Positions 60,742-64,000 of a DNA stretch of 64,000 nucleotides are shown in pieces. This DNA comes from Cephalotus follicularis (taxonomy: Eukaryota > Streptophyta > Magnoliopsida > Oxalidales > Cephalotaceae), in contig BDDD01000915.1 of NCBI GenBank assembly GCA_001972305.1, positions 62,001 to 126,000 on the forward strand, written 5' to 3'. Position 1 is the stretch's first letter, and each line of letters starts with the position of its first letter. A program made the position numbers and the translations under genes. The notes below the pieces were generated by a model. It was not told the origin of the DNA. It worked only from the letters and a program-made list of their open reading frames with translations, and did not search any database.

Positions 60742-61448
60742 GTGATGTATTCTTGTATTACTTTTAAAGCACATATTGTTCTGTTTGTTGTATAATTGGC
60801 TTTGTTGTCCATATATAACTGTAGTGTGACTCATTTATTCTTATTTAGAACAAAACAAAGGCTTTCTTTCTGCCTCACTTAAGTTTATATGTGAATTAAA
60901 AGGTGGCGCAAGTTATTATTGAATTTGAGAGCCTTTAGTTCTTTGATTTTGTTCTCATGCCAGAGAGTCTAATGCCACAAGTGTTGGAGGATCATATTGG
61001 TGTTTTAATATATTTATTGATTTTTTGGTTATCTTTTCCTTCTTTAAATACCTTGAGCTTAATCTTTTTTATAAGAGCCAATTGTGTTTTTTTCAGTGTT
61101 ATGTAAAGTGGTTTTACCGTTTTGCGGCTAAGTTTGTAGGAGTATCATTGTTGAGCTTTTGAGGGTGTGAAGAAAGTATTTCTGGCTTTAAGTTGGGGAG
61201 AATGTGGACTTCAGTTACGTGGCTTTCTGTTTCTGTTTTCTTTAATTTTTCTTCTTTGAAACTAGTAGCTGCCTTTAATTTCTGTTTGTTTGGTTGCCTT
61301 TTTCCCTTTTTCTACATTTTATCTTCTCTTCTTCAGTTCTTCTCTGGCTTAAATTCCCTGTACTGGATTTGTGCCCTTTTTTGGTGCTGTTTGGTGATAT
61401 CATTAGCAGCTCACTAAAAAAAAAAGCTCAAAATTGGCAAGAGTAATA
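60742..61448 (+). other. Intron 12 of the ABCC13-like gene up to the copia insertion
   Basis: No further ABCC exon (expected to begin Ser-Leu-Pro) is visible, so the intron continues across the element. T-rich, with no coding signal. Confidence 0.6.
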
Positions 61449-61649
61449 TGTTAGGGCCCTGGTGTTAAGAGTTATGAGCGATTAGTGGCTATATTCCCTT
61501 TGTATTTTCTTATTTATTATTTCCTTATTTGTTATATTTCCTTATTTGTTATATGTCCAGGTTCTATGAATCTAAATATTTCATGAATATAAATACATAA
61601 GACTGTGTGATTAGAAAAACACACAAGTCATTTTCTCTGTTTTGCAACA

Positions 61650-61661
61650 TGGTATCAGAGC
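61650..61661 (+). other. Primer-binding site of the copia element
   Basis: TGGTATCAGAGC, complementary to the 3' end of plant initiator methionine tRNA, directly after the LTR. Confidence 0.92.
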
Positions 61662-61750
61662 AATAGGCAATTAGTAAATAAAAACAAAACAACAAAACAA
61701 CAAAACAAAACAAAAGAAAAAAAAACCCTAGCGGCGCCGCACTGGTCCAA

Positions 61751-61985
61751 CAGGTCGTCCTCTCCGACGATCGGTTCCTCTGTCCGGCGGAGCGATCTCT
61801 CCGGCGACGTTATTTTCTTCCGGTGACGACGTTTCCATTTTTTTGGAGATCTCTCTGGTTCTCTGGTTTCGCTTTTGTAACGGTCGTCTTCTCAGCAGGT
61901 CGTCCTCTTTGACGATCGGTTCCTCTGTCCGGCGGCACGATCTCTCCAGCGACTTTGTTTTCTTCTGGTGACGACATTTCCGTCT
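61751..61985 (+). repeat. Leader duplication in the copia element, 146-bp period
   Basis: AGGTCGTCCTCTCCGACGAT through GGTGACGACGTTTCC (61751-61840) recurs as AGGTCGTCCTCTTTGACGAT through GGTGACGACATTTCC (61897-61985), about 90% identical, in the untranslated leader between PBS and gag. Confidence 0.8.
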
Positions 61986-62322
61986 TTTGAAGATCTGGTT
62001 TTCGGTATACAGTGGTATGTGGAGGTTTGTTGGTGTTAGTGACATCAGTAGTCAGGTTTGTTGATGTGATGCAACGCCGTGAAGCTCGCTGCCACGGCCG
62101 TAGTTTGTGATGTGTTGTCTTGTGTTGTGATTGTAGTGTGTTGATCTCATAAGTGTGTGTGCGCTGTGTGGTGGTGATTGTATGGTGTAGTAGTTATCTG
62201 GTTTTGTGTGGTTTAGTGTATTTTGTGAGGTGGTTTAGTGATTTGGTTTCGTTTTCGTTTCTGATTGGTTTCCATGGTTTTCGTCGTGCAGTGATGTTAT
62301 AATATTGCGTTGGTGTTTTACA

Positions 62323-64000
62323 ATGGCTGAAACTAAGTTCCATATGTGACTCTTTCACCGAATGAGACAATTAATGTTACTATTACCTCCATTAAACTGA
62401 AAGGGAGTTCTAATTATTTGTTGTGGACTCAAGCGGTGAAGATATATATTATGGCTAAGAAGAAACTCAAGTTTCTTACCTCTGATGCTTATGGATATGA
62501 AGATTGGATGCAGGAGAATGCAGTGATTTTGATATGGTTGTGGAATAGCATGGAACCTGAGATTGCTGCAAATGTAATGTTTCATAATATTGCTAAGGGT
62601 GTCTGGGATGATTTGAAGGACACATATTCTCAAGACAAGAATATGAATAGCGTGTATGATCTTTATGACAAAATGTTTCATCTTCATCAATCTGTTAAGC
62701 CGCTACATGATTATTATAGCACTTTCAAGGGTCTTGCTGAGGAATTAAATGTATTTTAGCCTCTCACCAATGATATTGATAAACTTAAGGCACAACAAAA
62801 TGAATTTCTAGTTTCTAAATTTCTCGCTGGCCTAGATCTTGATCTCCAAAAGCTAAAAGGACATATTCTTACCGGTGAGATTGTCCCATTTCTTACAGAT
62901 TCCTTCTCTCGACTTCAGCGTGTTGCTTATCCTATGCAGCACGAGTCCTCTCCCAAGGACAACTCGGCCTTTACTGTTGGTCGGGGTCAGGGCCGTAGCC
63001 GTGGTTTAGGGGGAGGTCGTGGTGCTAATATTGGTCGTGGTAGTTCTTTTGGTGACAGACCACCTAGGAAGTGTAGTTACTGTGGCAAGAATGGTCATAC
63101 CATATGTTATTGTTGGGACAAGCACGGCAAACCAGATTGGGCACATAAGACAGCTAATGATGCAGTGTTAGATGGTGGTCATGATAGTGTTTTATCTGGA
63201 GATACTCCACAGGGTCCAATATCGGGTGGTAGTTCTACTTCACAACGTGATGATCTGTCTCAGATTTTGTGACATTTACAGACTCTTGAGACATCTAATA
63301 ACACATCTATTGGATCCACTTCCTCGGCTACTCTTACTCATGCAGGTACAACTGCCTTCTTTACCTCCACTACTCCGTCCTGAATTATTGATTCTGGGGC
63401 ATCTTCTCACATGACTGGTAGTCATCATTGTTTACCTCTTTAAATCATGTTAACCAGTCTTCATTTGTTACACCTGTTAATGGCTCATCTACTTCCGTAT
63501 CAGGGTATGGTAATGTTTCTCCAACTTCCTCCATTAATCTTTCATCCGTCCTACATGTTCCTCAATTACCGTTAAATCTTCTTTCTGTTAGTCAGTTAAC
63601 TAAGACCTTAAATTGCTCAGTAACATTCTTTCCGACTCATTGTGTTTTTTAGGACCTTCACACGAGGAAGACGATTGGTGGAAGGCATGAGAAAGATGGA
63701 CTGTACTATCTTGACTGTGGAGCTGCTACTTCTTCTGCTGCTGTTGCTTCTGGTGGTGGTGTGACTCCTTTTCAGTGGCATTGTTGGATAGGTCATTTGT
63801 CTTTAGCTCGGTTAAAGCTAATTTTTCCGTCTTTTAAGTCAGTGTCTAAGATAGAATGTGAAGCCTGCGAGTTGGGTAAACATCATCGTACTTTCTATCC
63901 TCCTCGTACTATGGCTCGTAGTTTGTCGTTATTTGATTTAGTCCATTCGAACATCTGGGGTCCTTGTCGTGTCAGGAATAGAAAGGGGTTCATGTATTTT
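62323..64000 (+). pseudogene. copia gag-pol, disrupted, truncated by the window end
   Basis: The likely start is ATG 62323. The frame is lost within nine codons and resumes at 62346. Gag (LKGSSNYLLWTQAVK, WDDLKDTYSQD) is interrupted by TAG 62757-62759, then leads to a Gly/Arg-rich nucleocapsid with a CCHC knuckle (CSYCGKNGHTICYC) and TGA 63270-63272. The protease motif IIDSGASSHMTG follows a TGA at 63381-63383. A frameshift near 63420 and a TAG at 63650-63652 follow. The pre-integrase (HCWIGHLSLARL, CEACELGKHHRTFYPPR) and the first residues of integrase (DLVHSNIWGP) reach the window end. The stops fit C-to-T or G-to-A changes of CAG, CGA and TGG codons, the pattern left by methylated, silenced DNA. 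Confidence 0.88.

Larger units (their letters stand above)
61449..64000 (+). mobile_element. Ty1/copia retrotransposon, 5' part, decayed
   Basis: The 5' LTR 61449-61649 (201 bp) begins TGTTAGGGCCC and ends TTGCAACA, with TATAAATA at 61588-61595. TAATA (61444-61448) would be the left target duplication. The primer-binding site TGGTATCAGAGC (initiator Met tRNA) follows at once. gag and the start of pol are then legible with many lesions. The element continues past the window end, so its 3' LTR and TSD cannot be checked. Same orientation as the host ABCC13-like gene. Confidence 0.9.

Noticed and set aside
61728..62045. Minus-strand frame of 105 codons, Arg/Glu rich
   Set aside because: Antisense of the GC-rich copia leader with its internal duplication; no signals of a gene.
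1..64000. CRISPR arrays, tRNA and rRNA genes, organelle or bacterial inserts
   Set aside because: No regularly spaced direct repeats with unique spacers, no cloverleaf sequence and no rRNA signature seen; tandem repeats found are minisatellites or microsatellites.

Overview
This is a plant nuclear window, most likely from a dicot. It is AT-rich, and its genes are split by GT-AG introns with exons that translate into well-known plant proteins. I cannot name the species from sequence alone. I found no tRNA, rRNA or CRISPR array, and no bacterial or organellar gene block.

Six host genes are legible. (1) 5699-10473 (+): RluA-type RNA pseudouridine synthase, 9 exons. (2) 12416-14569 (-): single-exon receptor-like kinase whose kinase domain is split by about 340 residues. 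(3) 24959-30016 (+): group II cyclic nucleotide-gated channel, 7 exons. (4) 30646-35041 (-): LPA3, a plastid photosystem II assembly factor, 12 exons, converging on the channel gene. (5) 36751-38726 (+): SPF27/MOS4 splicing factor, 5 exons, diverging from LPA3. (6) 54075 onward (+): 5' half of an ABCC13-type ABC transporter, 12 exons visible and the 3' half beyond the window. Exon joins were deduced by reading frame plus splice signals. All joins keep phase, and the five genes that are complete in the window give lengths close to the usual family lengths.

The rest is mostly transposon sequence. There are four solo LTRs with perfect 5-bp target duplications: 183-2757 (2.6 kb, +), 16086-16730 and 35268-35818 (two members of one Tat-like family), and 47599-50129 (2.5 kb, probably -). 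A 5.9-kb hAT element lies at 40538-46397. It has 8-bp flanking duplications (7/8 match), a decayed transposase on the minus strand, a second decayed ORF on the plus strand, and three clusters of a short GTTGACG/CGTCAACG motif. Fold-back MITEs are at 4046-4505, about 17935-18225 and 50814-51296; the last has a 9-bp duplication and a nested palindrome. A Ty1/copia element starts at 61449, apparently in an intron of the ABCC13 gene, and runs off the window. The 18.2-25 kb stretch is intergenic, with no gene that I can support.

Points most worth a second look: a U12-type AT-AC intron in the ABCC13 gene; the two-ORF hAT element, whose two convergent genes end in homologous acidic tails; the hairpin MITE; and the Tat-like solo LTR carrying G-box motifs 227 bp from the LPA3 start codon, in a divergent promoter.
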